From: Apricaphanius iberus
Taxonomy: Eukaryota > Chordata > Actinopteri > Cyprinodontiformes > Aphaniidae
Reading direction: 5' to 3'
NCBI GenBank assembly: GCA_028564705.1
Contig: JAPXFQ010002662.1
Span: forward strand, 496,001-560,000
Length of the DNA: 64,000 nt
The notes below the pieces were generated by a model that saw only the letters and a list, made by a program, of their open reading frames with translations, was not told the DNA's origin and did not search any database. Within the stretch, counting starts at the first letter, position 1, and every line of letters starts with the position of its first letter. This document shows positions 35,086-46,764 of the stretch, piece after piece. The position numbers and the translations under genes were made by a program.

Positions 35086-36448
35086 CAGTGCCTTGGAAAA
35101 GCATAAGGCATGTTTCCACTATCGGAACTTTAGGACTTTCCTCTATCAGGGTAAATGCGTTGTCCTGCTCCTCACAGCCGTTGTGTCTCAATAGAAAATT
35201 TAACCTTTAAGGATTTCGCAAAGCCGTCTGCGTATTATTATCACTTATTAGTGCAAAAACTGGCCTATAGCAGCAGAGAACATCAATAGATCGACATGGA
35301 AGAAGCAGGCATGGTTAATGCTTTTCTGTTTGCTCTACTAGCAAATCGTCTTGCCCTGTGAAGTGCAGATGTCCCCATAGTGGAAACATGCTTAAATTTA
35401 ACCATTGAACTTTCTTCCATTTTGTCACATTAAAAACACAGGCTTCAGTGGATTTTCTAACGATTTTCTGTGCTACACCAAAACAAAGTGGATGGTGTTC
35501 AGAGTTTCTTTTAAAAATTAAAATATAAAAACTGTTACACGTATATGATAAGCCATTTATTCAAATTGATAAAACCTGTGGATAATCTAATCTTAGCATC
35601 ATCCAGCCATTCTGTGAAGGCCTCAGGAGTTCATGAGAGAACAACAGAGAAGAAACAGCATCCTAAAGACCAAGGAACATAGCAGACAGCTCAGGGTGAA
35701 GGTTGAGAAGCTTAAAGCAAAGGGTTAGGATATAAAACATCATCCCAAACTTTGAACAGCTCCTGGAGGTGGCCATGAACCTAAACTGATGGGACAAAAA
35801 TGAGAACATAAATCGGTACATCTCTGTCCTTTATGGAAGATTTGAGAAAATAAAAAGCCTCATTTGCTGTTTACACCAGCCACTTAGGGGGGCACACCAA
35901 AGGGGTAAGAATGTGTTTCTGTTAGAAGAGAAGAAACTAAAATTCTGTTTGATTGCCTACATTTGTGGCAAATGACTAACACTGAAGATATCACAACAAC
36001 AACCGGGTGGTCACACTGTCATGCTGAGGGAATGCTTTTCTTAATAATTTAGAGGGCAGGTGGTCAGAGGGAGGATTAATGGGAAGATGGATGGAGCAAA
36101 GGTTCACTTCCTAGCAGGACAATTAACTAAAACATACAAGAGAATGGTTTAAATCAAAGAATATATATGTGTTAAAATGGTCTAGTCAAAGTCCAAGCTA
36201 AAATCCAACAATCAAAAATTGTTGTCATGGAGGTTTGAGCAGGAATTAAAATGTTTTGATTATTTCACACCTGGACACCAAAAAACGTCTGTCGATATGC
36301 AAAGCTAGTAGAGAGATTCCGTAAATGACTTGCAGGTGCAATTTGCTAAGAAGGTATTTCTGCTGAGCATTCACTCAGGTGGATTTATTAATAACGTACA
36401 CTGCACTTTTTCAGATGTTGTTTTTTACAAAACCATGTATTTCTCTTC
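35086..36448 (+). mobile_element. Tc1-like DNA transposon, dead, carrying a nested MITE
   Basis: The left terminus CAGTGCCTTGGAAAAG follows a TA at 35084-35085, as for Tc1/mariner insertions. After a 286-bp insert the terminal region resumes ('cattgaactttcttccattt', 'tgtcacatt'). The transposase gene follows as a decayed copy: 'gaccaaggaacatagcagac', 'tctctgtcctttatggaaga', 'cacactgtcatgctgaggga', 'gggaagatggatggagcaaa', 'ctagcaggacaattaactaa' and 'gtcaaagtccaagctaaaat'. These correspond to the start region, the DNA-binding part and the DDE-region blocks (SQSP.L.P). Many stops and shifts are present. The right terminal repeat is missing; the element runs into a Rex1-like fragment at about 36450. 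Confidence 0.85.
35107..35392. mobile_element. 286-bp MITE nested in the Tc1-like element, TAA duplication
   Basis: The left end GGCATGTTTCCACTATCGG and the reverse complement of the right end AGCATGTTTCCACTATGGG share 15 consecutive bases and 17 of 19 overall. TAA lies on both sides (35104-35106 and 35393-35395). Removing the insert joins the two halves of the Tc1 terminal region in the expected order. A 3-bp TWA duplication is the hallmark of PIF/Harbinger, which I infer here. There is no coding capacity. Confidence 0.85.
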
Positions 36449-36449
36449 C

Positions 36450-37215
36450 TTGACATAACCATGCAGTTGATACACAGCTATTTATTATGATGCCACCAGA
36501 TGAACATAAACACACCCAAGCATGGAGATGCAATGAACAAATCAATGCGGGTATGTGCCATAACCTTCTCCAGCTGAAAAGAAACAAAACTGAGGTCATT
36601 GTTTGTGCACCTGAAGAGGAACAATCAAGTGTTGAAACAAACAGCTTCAGTAACAACAGCTAGAAACTATTAATTAGGCCCAGAATCTAGGGGCAGTAAT
36701 GGCTTCAGGCCTGAACCTCCAGAGTCACAAAAAGGCAATTACAAGGTCGGACTTTTATCAGCTGCAGAAAATTTCCAGGATTAAAGGACTAATGTCACAG
36801 TAAGATCTAAAGGAATTATCTTAGTTGGATTGATTATTGCAACAATATCCTCACAGGTCTACCTAAAAAGTCAATCAAACAGCTCCTGCTGATCCAGAAT
36901 GCTGCTGCTTGCATCCTCACTAGAAACAGGAAAGTAGAGAACATCATCCCAGTTCTAAAGTGCTTACACTGGATCAGAGAATGGACTTCTAAAAACTTTT
37001 ACTAATTTATAAATCATTGAGTAGCTTAACACCAACATACATTATAGATCTGTTATCACTGTATCACCTTCCAGACTCTCCAGAATTAGCTTTCTGTTTC
37101 TATACTTCTCTAATCTGGAACAAACTTTTAGAAAACTGCAAAACTGCTGAAACACTGAGTTCCTTTAAATCAGGGTGAAAAAAACCTTTGTTTAGAACTG
37201 CCTTTGATTAATAAT
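36450..37215 (+). mobile_element. Rex1-like LINE fragment, decayed
   Basis: It begins within the catalytic region ('catgcagttgatacacagct', compare A-D-D-T-Q-L followed by Y), then 'gtcataaccttctccagctg'-like sequence, 'gaaactattaattaggccca', 'ggtctacctaaaaagtcaat', 'ccagaatgctgctgcttgca' and 'gtagagaacatcatcccagt'. All of these are mirrored in the copy at 40955-41720. Frameshifts are frequent and a short deletion removes the 'HWLPV' segment near 36970. No 3' tail was recognised. Confidence 0.8.
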
Positions 37216-37489
37216 CATTGTAAAATTGTTAATTCTAGTCTGAATTGCAGCTTTTTATTGACTAAAGTGAACAGTTGAGAAAGTAGATGTAAAAAAACAA
37301 ACATGTTTTTCAGTTGTTACCAAATGCTTCATATTAATTATGGATAATCAAGTATGGCTGCTTGGCTGTGAGAAATACCCACTTGACCAGGCTGATTTTT
37401 TATCAGATAAATGTTGATTTAGACTTGTGGCATGTGTTGAAAATCGGTAAAAAGACAATCAGAGGAGGTTTTGTTTATGTTTTTTTACA

Positions 37490-37750
37490 AAACAATGCTT
37501 TGGAATTTTGTCTGATCAGATGAGACTGAAATGTAACATGCAAAACATTATGTTTTCTTGCAAAAACTAGCACACACTGTGTAACACGATGGATGGTGGT
37601 AGTATCATGCTGTGTGAATGCCTCAACTATATTCAGAAGAGGCTCAGAGAAGCTGGCCAGAGATGACTGATGATCATGGATGAAGGAAAATACATTTTAA
37701 TCTAAAAAAATAACATGCAAAGGTTTGTGATTATAAGGTGGTTCAAGTTG
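37490..37750 (+). mobile_element. Tc1-like transposon fragment
   Basis: 'tttgtctgatcagatgagac', 'gatggatggtggtagtatca', 'tgctgtgtgaatgcctcaac' and 'agagaagctggccagagatg' follow the Tc1-like block order (WSDE...; GGGS.M.W; SAG.G.L). The interval is short and full of stops, and no termini are visible. It lies 275 bp beyond the Rex1-like fragment and is a different piece from the Tc1-like copy on the other side. Confidence 0.65.
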
Positions 37751-39539
37751 AAAAAGACCCAGGATTATGAATGTTACATTTTAAAAAGATGAATTAACAT
37801 TTCTCTGCTCAGTCCAATGACAAAATGACTGCTTGTTAAAGATGATGAGAGACACTTGCAGCCATTAACTGGATTCCAGATTTGTGATATTCATCCGTCC
37901 CTTTTTACCGTCATCTGTTTCTCTTCTTTAGTTCACTCATAACGGGAAGTAATAGAGGCGACCGCGGCGAGAAGGAAGAGCCGTTCTCAGTGTCTCTTCG
38001 GAAATTACCATCCGGCTGCTTGTTGGAACAATGCTTGGCCTTCCTCCAAGCATCTGACTTCATAAACACTGTGCCACGCTCAATTTGGAGCACAGCGGAA
38101 GCCGGGCACTATTGGTACCCTCCAAGGCATCGCTGCCTCTCTTTATGAGGACTCCCTGTGTGTGAGCATGCTTGTGTATTTCTGGTTAAACATGTGTATT
38201 TATGTGCGATGTACCTACCGGTTCCAAATTTTTCCCGCCCGTTTCAATCACCGCCTCAGTCTCAGGGTGGGTCTTTAATCTCACGTCACATAACTGGAAA
38301 AGAAAAACAAAACAAACATGTGCAAAATAAGAATCTGACAAACAAAATTGTTTCCAGAGTGAGTTTACATAGATGTGTCATTTATTCTTCACATCTGTTT
38401 GCACAGATAGGCAAATAGGAAGTCATGATTGCCACCTATAGAATCACGTCCATTTCTGAGGCGGGATCAGCACACAAAGTCTGTTTCTGATGTATTTACC
38501 AGCGAAGATGTGGGTGAATTCACAGATAGGAGAAGGATTTATAAAACACTCGGCCTTGGTGAAAAGCTGCCCAGACCAAAAGGTCAGAGATCATTGTGAA
38601 TCCTTGCGCGCTCACAATGGCTCCCAGTGTTTCCTGATCCAAGGTCGTGTTACCAGGCAACAAATACAGTTCAGGGTGGGTAACTTGCTGACTCTTTCCC
38701 CTCCTCGTGCACTGTAGCAAAGTTTCTTTGAGAAAAGTTAAGGCTGAATCTTGAATTAATGTAAAGTATGGTTAAACTATGAGAAATATAAACCCTTTCA
38801 GTCTGAAAAATCACCTTATTGTGGGTCAGACACACATCCCACTTATTGCCTCCCTACAAAATGGAAAAGCGCATGCACATGTACAAACAAAAGCATCTAT
38901 ATAGTTGTACACAGTGGTCCCCACCACCACCAACCCCTCATTTAAACTTGTCTGAATAGTGTGCAGTACCACTGGGTTCTTTCTCCTCCTCCAGTATAAT
39001 GAAGACCTGTTTGGGTCCAGTACACCCTGTGGCACTGCCTCAAAATAAAATCGAAAATTCACAGAAATAAACATGAACACACACAAACACAGACATGCAC
39101 CACCACCCCCGGTTTGGCTACTCTCACTGTTTTGGACAGAGACACATTTAAAGCACATAAACAAGCAGAAATGATTGTTAGTTGTTGAACTAAAAGTTTG
39201 TTGGAATATTTGATAAATGCTGTTCATTTAAAATGAACTAATTCAAACCTTTGATTAAAGGATATCCTTCCAATCCCTAGTTAATGTAATTATGTTTAAA
39301 AGCTTTAGAATAAATTCATCAGTTTTTATCGATTACACTATAAAACTTAAAAAAAGGCTACTGTAGATATGAATAAATAAAAATGCAAAAATAAAAATCA
39401 ACTCTATGAAATAACTCATTGTATGAAAAGGATTTATGACCAAGTCCTTTAAAAAATGTCAATTTTTTAGGATTATCAATGAGTTGGTAACTAATCCATG
39501 AGTTCCTGTCTATGTTAAGAATAAACAGAGGTTGCTAGA
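37751..39539. other. Non-coding DNA; possible conserved segment at 37.9-38.15 kb
   Basis: 37885-38150 has near-balanced composition with CpG-containing words ('gcgaccgcggcgagaaggaa') and no repeat resemblance. The rest is AT-rich without signature. Confidence 0.4.
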
Positions 39540-40178
39540 ATACCCAACATTTGTAACCAAGTAAGAGTAATATTACTTACAAATATTTTTTTTTAAATAC
39601 TCAAAAGTAAAAAGTTTTGGTTAAAAGAAATTTGAGTAACAACTGATTCAATATTTTCAAAATTATGTAATCAAACATTAAAGAAAATACCTTTATGGGC
39701 AAATGCTGATATTTAAAAGATAAAAAAACTGATACAAATAATATAAAAACCAAATAACAGATTTTAAGCAGAAGATACGTATGTCAAGTTTTTTTTCAAT
39801 ATTATACCAATACTTGGAGTAGGTAATGTATATATATATATATATAAGAACAAGGTAAAAAGTACTTCTAGTGGAATATTATGGCGTTTACTGAATATTC
39901 ATTTGACCACAAAATGCAACAATCTAAAGAGACAGAAAATAGCACTGGAAAAAAAACAAAGCTGGTGTTGAAACAGTTGTTCTCCTTTAATAAAGTGTAG
40001 CTGTGTGTCTGGATCTGTTTTTTTTTAAACATATATTGTTCTTGATTCAGTATATCCAGCCACAGTGAGTAGAGCATCTAGACATTTTACTCAAATAAGA
40101 GCAGCAATTTTTCACTCCTCTCAAAAGTATTTTTTTTCCCAAAAAAAAGTTATTCACGTGAATGTAACTAGTTACTAG
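39540..40178. repeat. 'tactcaaaagtaaaaagttt' DNA element, degraded
   Basis: Repeated words 'gagtaatattacttacaaat', 'aaatactcaaaagtaaaaag', 'catttgaccacaaaatgcaa', 'ctcaaataagagcagcaatt' and 'tgtaactagttactagctgc' match the fish element whose short piece lies at 34062. A (TA)n run at 39828-39846 sits inside. Borders are approximate. Confidence 0.5.
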
Positions 40179-40954
40179 CTGCATCTGAGCATAGATATAA
40201 TGTGATACAGAGGTTAATTTCATTAGGCACTCCTAAAAATGGGCAAGTCAAGAGAACATATTAATTAGGGAAGGTGTGGTATTGGACTTTATAAGTTAGG
40301 AAAATACTACATGGCTACCAGGCTGAACTTTGCCATGCCTACAATCAGAGAATTTTATAAATGTATTACAATAAAACAAAACACTCCTGCACAGACAGAC
40401 ACACACACCCACACAAAAACAACTCATGAGTACAACCAGAACCAGCCTGGCTCTGAATGGTTTGGTTAGAGGGGCATTCAAAATAAAAAGGTTTCTAATT
40501 GTTCTACTAACAGATTGACTGAAAAATAACACTACTACACTAAAACAGAAACGGAAAGTTTGTTGAATTTCACATCCAATGCAGAGATCTGATTTTGTGA
40601 AGGTACTTTATTCTTGGGGAGGTCCATAATGTCATATTTCATTTGTAAATGGTTCGTGGTAAATATTTCTCACTGTATTTTGAAAAAGCAAGCTAGGCTG
40701 GCTCAGCCACTCAGAGCCACGAGAAAGAAGTTAGCTCATCGATGACAAGATTTCCGGTCAGATTTCTCTCTAGAAACAAATAATGACGCTAATCACATTT
40801 CAGGTGACCTCTTATCAGCACATTAAAGTTGCTAACTAAACTCCACATCTGAGAGGAGTATCAAGGCTGTCCAACAGAATCTCTGCTTTGTATGAAACAT
40901 CTGCTACAGTCAACAAACACTGCAACGTCATGAATGTTACTGATGAGTTAGTTG
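40179..40954. other. AT-rich DNA, nothing recognised
   Basis: A short CA run lies at about 40400-40416. No other signature was seen. Confidence 0.5.
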
Positions 40955-41720
40955 AGTGTTACCCATTCACATTGAGAAAACCAATGGATGGATAAGCCGT
41001 AACCTTCTCCATCTGAATAGAAGAAAAACTGCAGTAAACAATTTTGGATCTAAAGAAGAAAGATAAAGAGTCAATACACAGCTTCACTCAATACAGCTAG
41101 AAACTGTTGATCAGACCCAAAATCTAGGCATAGAAACTGACTCAGATCTGCTCCTCTACGGTCACATAGGCAATAACAAGGTCAGCCTTCTATCACCTGA
41201 AGAACATCTTAAGGATTAAAGGACTAATGTTGCAACAAGACCTTGAAAAACTCATCCATGCATTCTCCTTTATTTGGATTGATTATGGCAACAGTGTCTT
41301 CACAGGTCTGCCTAAAACGTCAATCAGACAGATGCAGCAGATCCAGAACACTGCTGCTGGTGTCTTCACTAGAACCAGAAAAGTAGAAAACATCACCCCA
41401 GTTCTAAAGTCATTACATTAGCTCCCTGTAGCTCAGATAATAGACTTCAAAATACTCCTACTAGTTTATAAATCATTGAAGGGTATAACACCAAAGTATG
41501 ATGAAGATCTATTATCAATATACCAACTTCCCATGCCACTCAGGTCCTGTAGTTCCAGTCTTCCTACATCCCTAGAATCAGAACCAAACACGGAGAAGCA
41601 GGTTTCAGTTTTTATGCTCTCCTTATCTGGAACAAATGTCCACACCATGAAGACCTTGGTGTGTTTAAATACAGTAAGACAAAACATTAGGTTCCTCTTC
41701 AGTCATGAACCTTATTGATT
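40955..41720 (+). mobile_element. Rex1-like LINE fragment, nearly continuous C-terminal frame
   Basis: From 41227 the frame reads through 'LEKLIHAFSFIWIDYGNSVF', 'TGLPKTSIRQMQQIQNTAAG' and 'TRTRKVENITPVLKSLH', then a TAG where the family usually has Trp (HWLPV). It continues in the same frame with 'LPVAQIIDFKILLLVYKSLK' and 'GITPKYDEDLLSIYQ'. A single nonsense change therefore breaks an otherwise readable reverse-transcriptase C-terminus, which makes this the least decayed of the three Rex1-like copies. The endonuclease and most of the polymerase domain are absent. Confidence 0.85.
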
Positions 41721-44700
41721 TATCCACACTAACTGATCTCTGCATTCCATATACTTGATTTCAGATGAGGTTTATAGAATCACATATAAAGACAATTAAA
41801 AAGTATAAAACAGTTATTAATCCGCCTAATAAACCACTTTAGGAACAGAAATATTGAAATAATCAACACTGATAAAATAATTAAAATATTATTATGAATG
41901 TAAATCTTCATTAACTGTTTCCTATTAATGATTGTAAAATAGGACAGCTGCACAAAGACTTATAATAACAGTTGTATTATTTGACAAGTAGAATAACAAA
42001 ATGATGAGTAACACCTAACTGACCAATGAAAGGAAACCTTGTAAAAGCATTCATGAAAGCTGGTGTATGGGTTCTAAAGGGTTAACTAAACCTGAGCTAT
42101 CATACCTGCAATAACAAACCAAATATTTGTTTTTCTGAACTGAAGCTTGCAAAATGTTAAAGTAGTTTCTCAGTGCTTTCTTCCCGATGTATTTTGCCAG
42201 CCCACAAACCCATTGAAACGTTGATATTACTGTATGCAGTCACAGGATATTCATATGATGTACACCACAAGAAAAGTAACATCGTCCCCTATTTGCAAGG
42301 CATGTAGCTGGCGCTGGTACCTGGTGGCAGAGGGCCAGGCCAATGCAAACAGAGGTGTGCTTCTGATTTGACTGCTCCCTCTCTGCTCTGACAGCGTTAA
42401 TATGGGCAGATCTGGGGCTTGTCCAATACTTCGTTTTGGTATGGTTGGCAAATATCTCAAATCACTGCCTCATTTGGGCTGTAATTAGTTTTGGGGAAGT
42501 GTGCAAATAAAACTTTCTTTGATTCACACATTGTTGGTAATGTTTTCCAAGTATGTTTTTTAATCTTTTAGGAAAGATGATGTCTAAGATACAAAGTCAG
42601 AATTACTACAGAGCAAATACAAATCAAATGTGTTATTAAATATGTAGTTTCTTTAACAGTATGTGCACCATATAAAATGTGCCCTTATGCACAGTGTTTG
42701 CCTTCTACCCTATGAACACAAGTGTGTGCATGTCCATCTCTGTACTTCTCTATGTGTTAAAAAAAATAAAAATAAAAAAAACTTGTGTCAACATGTGTTT
42801 TAACAGCAGAGGGACCCCATAGCTGGGCCCCCCATAATTTCCAACAGGATTGTGGGTAGCTGGGAGATGGTTTGGAGTCTGGCTTTGTTAGTCCCTGTGT
42901 GCTGACATCACTGTGCTGATGGCACCAAATCCCTGTTCTCCTGCGCACAGCACTTTCCATACAAAAACAGCAACACACGCACATGTGCACACACATACTC
43001 TGTGACACATGGTTCGAGTAATGCAAACTAGACCAAAAAGAAGAGCATTCTCTTTTTAATACATTTGCAGACGTCCATGAAAGCAAACATGCTTACAGCT
43101 AAAGGGGGTTTTTTGCTGCAACTTCAAATGAGTTTAAAGGTACCTAGTCTCTCTAGAACACAAATAGCAGGAATAATTTTCTATATATCTAAATGACTCT
43201 TTTTCCCTCCCCTGTTCTAAATAAACGAGGGACAAAATCTAAAAGATATCAAATAATTCAGAGGTTTTTTCTATGATTTAACAACAGTTAATCACATTTT
43301 AAAGAACTGGCCATGTTAGTTCTGACTAGTCAAATACCCTTTTATGAATAACTGAGACAATAAACAGACAGTTATGATTACTGTAATAATGACATACAGC
43401 AGTTTATAAGTAATGTGTGTTCAAATGTGTCTTGATGTAAAGTTTAAAAAAAAATCTTATTATGACCAGTTCATTTATTGTTTATATTCTTTACTACATG
43501 CTTTAAAACCGGAGCGATTACCTTTTCAAATTAAGGTCAAAGTAGAGCAATAAGGAAAGAGGGAGTGAAATCTAGTAATGATATTAAAGTGAAAGTTGAT
43601 CCATAAAACAAACCTCGAGCTAGTTTAGAAATGAGATGTTCTTCATCAAGGAAATTATTCATAAAAGTTTATATTGTAACTTAGAGAGCGTACAAACAGG
43701 AGAAAGTAACATAATATCAAATCTTCATCATAACTGTCATCCTACAATACACTTAGGTCACGTAACAGAGCAATAAATCATTTTTGGTTTGTAAAATTAG
43801 ACAAGGTAATTTTTAAAGAATATTTCTTGGAAAGAAAATAGGACTCCTGCTTTCGTTATTACAAATAAAAGTTAATCAAACCAAAAATTGTGTTTTAAAT
43901 AATTATAATTTGTTACAAGTCTGTTTCACACTCTCAGATTAAAAGATTTGTGAATATGCTTTTCTCTGTTTTTCAAACAAGAATAAAGGGTGTATAAATT
44001 GTAAAGTATGTCCTAAAGAATATCCATTTAATTAAGTCAAAGTTTTATGAATCTTAGAATATGTGCCTGCTTTAGACACCATAGTTCTCTCCATTTTAAA
44101 ACAAGAAAATAGATTTTTTTTAAATAATACTTTTGATTTAAAGAGACAGAAAATTGTCAAGGTGCAAATAAAGTGTATTGATGACATTTTCTCAAGGTTT
44201 TATTTTTTCAGCTTCCATATGAAATCTAAATCTCTGAATTTCCAAGTTAAAATGATATTTTAGAACATGATTTGCTGGATTTTTCTGGCTTGAAACCTGG
44301 AAATGACAACTCTCAAGAAAAAATGTCAATCCACATTTAAGCCTCGAAAAACCGTAAGGTCAGGAGCTAAAATTCGATGACAATCGAAGACAATCAGACA
44401 ATCGACGTTTTCTACAACTTGTTGATGCAATTCTGGTTTGAACTAAATTCAAATCACCTTTGAGTATTTGATTGTCTTATACCGATAAAAAAGTAGCATT
44501 TGCTCATACTTATGTGGTATACTATGTAAAAAAAAACCTGAGCAAAACTTTTATTTATAGTGTGATTTTTAGCTGTTCTAGAAGTCTTGACATTCTTTTT
44601 TTTTAAGTACAGCAAAAATCAAGGTGCAATCAATGTACAGAAAATAAGGGGATAAATTAATAAGGTTAAAAGAAAAACTTTGACTGACCCTAAGGAAAGC

Positions 44701-45369
44701 AGAAGAAATATTGATCTAGACTACTGTAAATGACTACAAGGATCAAGCTCCTTGGAAGTAAAGTAATATTGGAAGTTTGAAACTATTGTAAAATGCTTCA
44801 CCATGTGGAACAGGTCAGAGATTTTATACTGAATGCCTACATGTGTAAGCCATGAAACTGCCATGTCCTGCATGTGTGTATTTGCTTATAAGCTGGGCTA
44901 TCTGACTCTGTCTTTACATAACCTGGTTAAATATTAACTGAGAGCTTTTCTCTTCATTTTAGTGCGGTCCTTGGTATGCATGAAGCTCAAAGAGAGGTGG
45001 GAGGAGTCGGGCAATTGGGTTGCCTATATTTCCTCTGATTCCAAGAGGAAATTAGGGCAATGTTTTCTTTAAATGTTTATGTCTTATTTTTATATGTTTT
45101 GCATACAAAAGACCGTGCTAGTCTTTGTTCAACAAAGGTCCTTAGTGTTAATAGTAAAAAAAGAAAAACTTTCAAGGTGAAAAATCTCTCAATAGTTCAC
45201 CACAACTTTTGCTCGAGCTTAAAATCTGAAGTTGCAGCATTGTGAGAAAAGGGTTATTTTTACAACCACGAGAAGATTGAGTGTTTTTTTAGGGTACAAA
45301 TTAAAGTAGCATTACCTCAAACATTCTGCAGCGGAATTGTGTTTTTCAACATCTCCTATCATTTTCGGA
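41721..45369. other. AT-rich DNA, nothing recognised
   Basis: A long featureless stretch. 42290-42480 is less AT-rich and could be single-copy conserved DNA. 43090-44600 is extremely AT-rich. The short open frames show no family resemblance. Confidence 0.5.
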
Positions 45370-45466
45370 TATAGAAATACGGCATCTTGCTCAAGGACAC
45401 TTCAGTGGAGCAGCTGCTTGCTGATGCAATTTCAACCCTCATCCTGGGGTTGAATAGCAGTCTCTA
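45370..45466 (-). repeat. tRNA-like dispersed repeat, short piece
   Basis: 'gcatcttgctcaaggacact' followed by 'tcagtggagcagctgcttgc' and 'gcaatttcaaccctcatcct' corresponds to the inner part of the repeat at 52000-52242 (there 'cgggcaaggcacttaacc'), in opposite orientation. Confidence 0.45.
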
Positions 45467-46726
45467 AAGCCATTCATCCATCTTGATGCCCTTGTATGTG
45501 TTTGTACTTTCCAGGGCATACATGGCTTGATATGGCTCGACAAACACATATCTCCACTCAGACATCCTGAGACATACACAGAAAAAGACATAGGAGACAC
45601 ACACACACACGCACACACAGGCAGACTTAAACACACAAGTCGGTACTCCTTAACTCCCCGGAAAACGACTGGGATGGACTCAGCACTCAGAGCCACTCAG
45701 AGCCAATCAGAGTTGATGATAGTTCAGTCATTCACACCATTGATTCCCTTTCAGTCACATGTCCACACAAACCTTTCCAAAACTCTTTCAGAAGCTCATG
45801 GTCCTTATCAATTAATGAATTACAAAAAGGCAACTAAAAACAAATTTAGTTCAGATATAGAGATCAAAAAGAGTTGTTGAGATGCTAGCCTGCATTGCAT
45901 ATGGTTTACATGTTTGAAAATTGTATCACTTATACTAAATATTTTAATACTTCTTTTAGACATAAAGTGCATTATTAGCTAGCAGAGGTCAAAGTTTATA
46001 AAATTCTTGTCTAAAAGGGACATATGCAAATTCCACTTTTTAGCACTTAAATGTACCGAGTTGTGAATTTGGAGCCTCTGAGTGTAAAAAAAGCATAAAT
46101 TAGTCACTCCAAGCGCTTTGAAAACTGTTATTCATATTTTTTAAGCTGTTCTGTCTTCTCTATTACGTGTTAAGTTTAATGAATTATTATGTCACAGTAC
46201 TTGCAGGGGAACTGCTAAACAAGTTCATGGACTTCTGCCAAAACATTGAGGGAATCCTCCATTTTTATGTCTCGCTGCGAGTTTGTAGCCCTAGTTCATG
46301 ATTGGCGAAGGTACAAGTGAAGCAGCCAAAATCTTTAGTTGTTGGATTATTAACCCGCATGATTCTTAATGCCGTCCCCTTGCATCAGACCCTGTGCAAA
46401 GTGCCTGGTTGAGTTTTATCTTTCATGCTATTTTACCTGCATCTGTAGAGAAAGTAGGTTTTGCTTGAAATGACGAGAATTTCAGTAACCTCCACAAGAA
46501 GGATGTTCTGAAAACTTGGTCTTATTGAGGGGTCAGTTCCTTCTGACTATGACAATGATGGAGACAGCAAAGCACTAAGTTTCAAATAACACTAAAATGA
46601 TAGCAAACTTTATTTCAAACATTAATTTATTGCCTCCTGGCTATTGCTTTGATGGCATTAACATCAGACCTTCTGCTTATATTAGCACCATGTGCTCTGT
46701 ATTTTAGCTCCCCGATGACAAGCGTC
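45467..46726. other. AT-rich DNA flanking the intact LINE, nothing recognised
   Basis: A (CA)n run lies at about 45598-45620. No other signature was seen. Confidence 0.5.
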
Positions 46727-46737
46727 TCTCAGTACTA
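46727..46737. repeat. Target-site duplication, left copy
   Basis: TCTCAGTACTA occurs here, directly before the 3' tail of the LINE, and again at 50107-50117, directly after its 5' end. An 11-bp perfect duplication is in the normal range for target-primed reverse transcription. Confidence 0.9.
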
Positions 46738-46764
46738 TCCATCCATCCATCCATCTTCCTCCGC

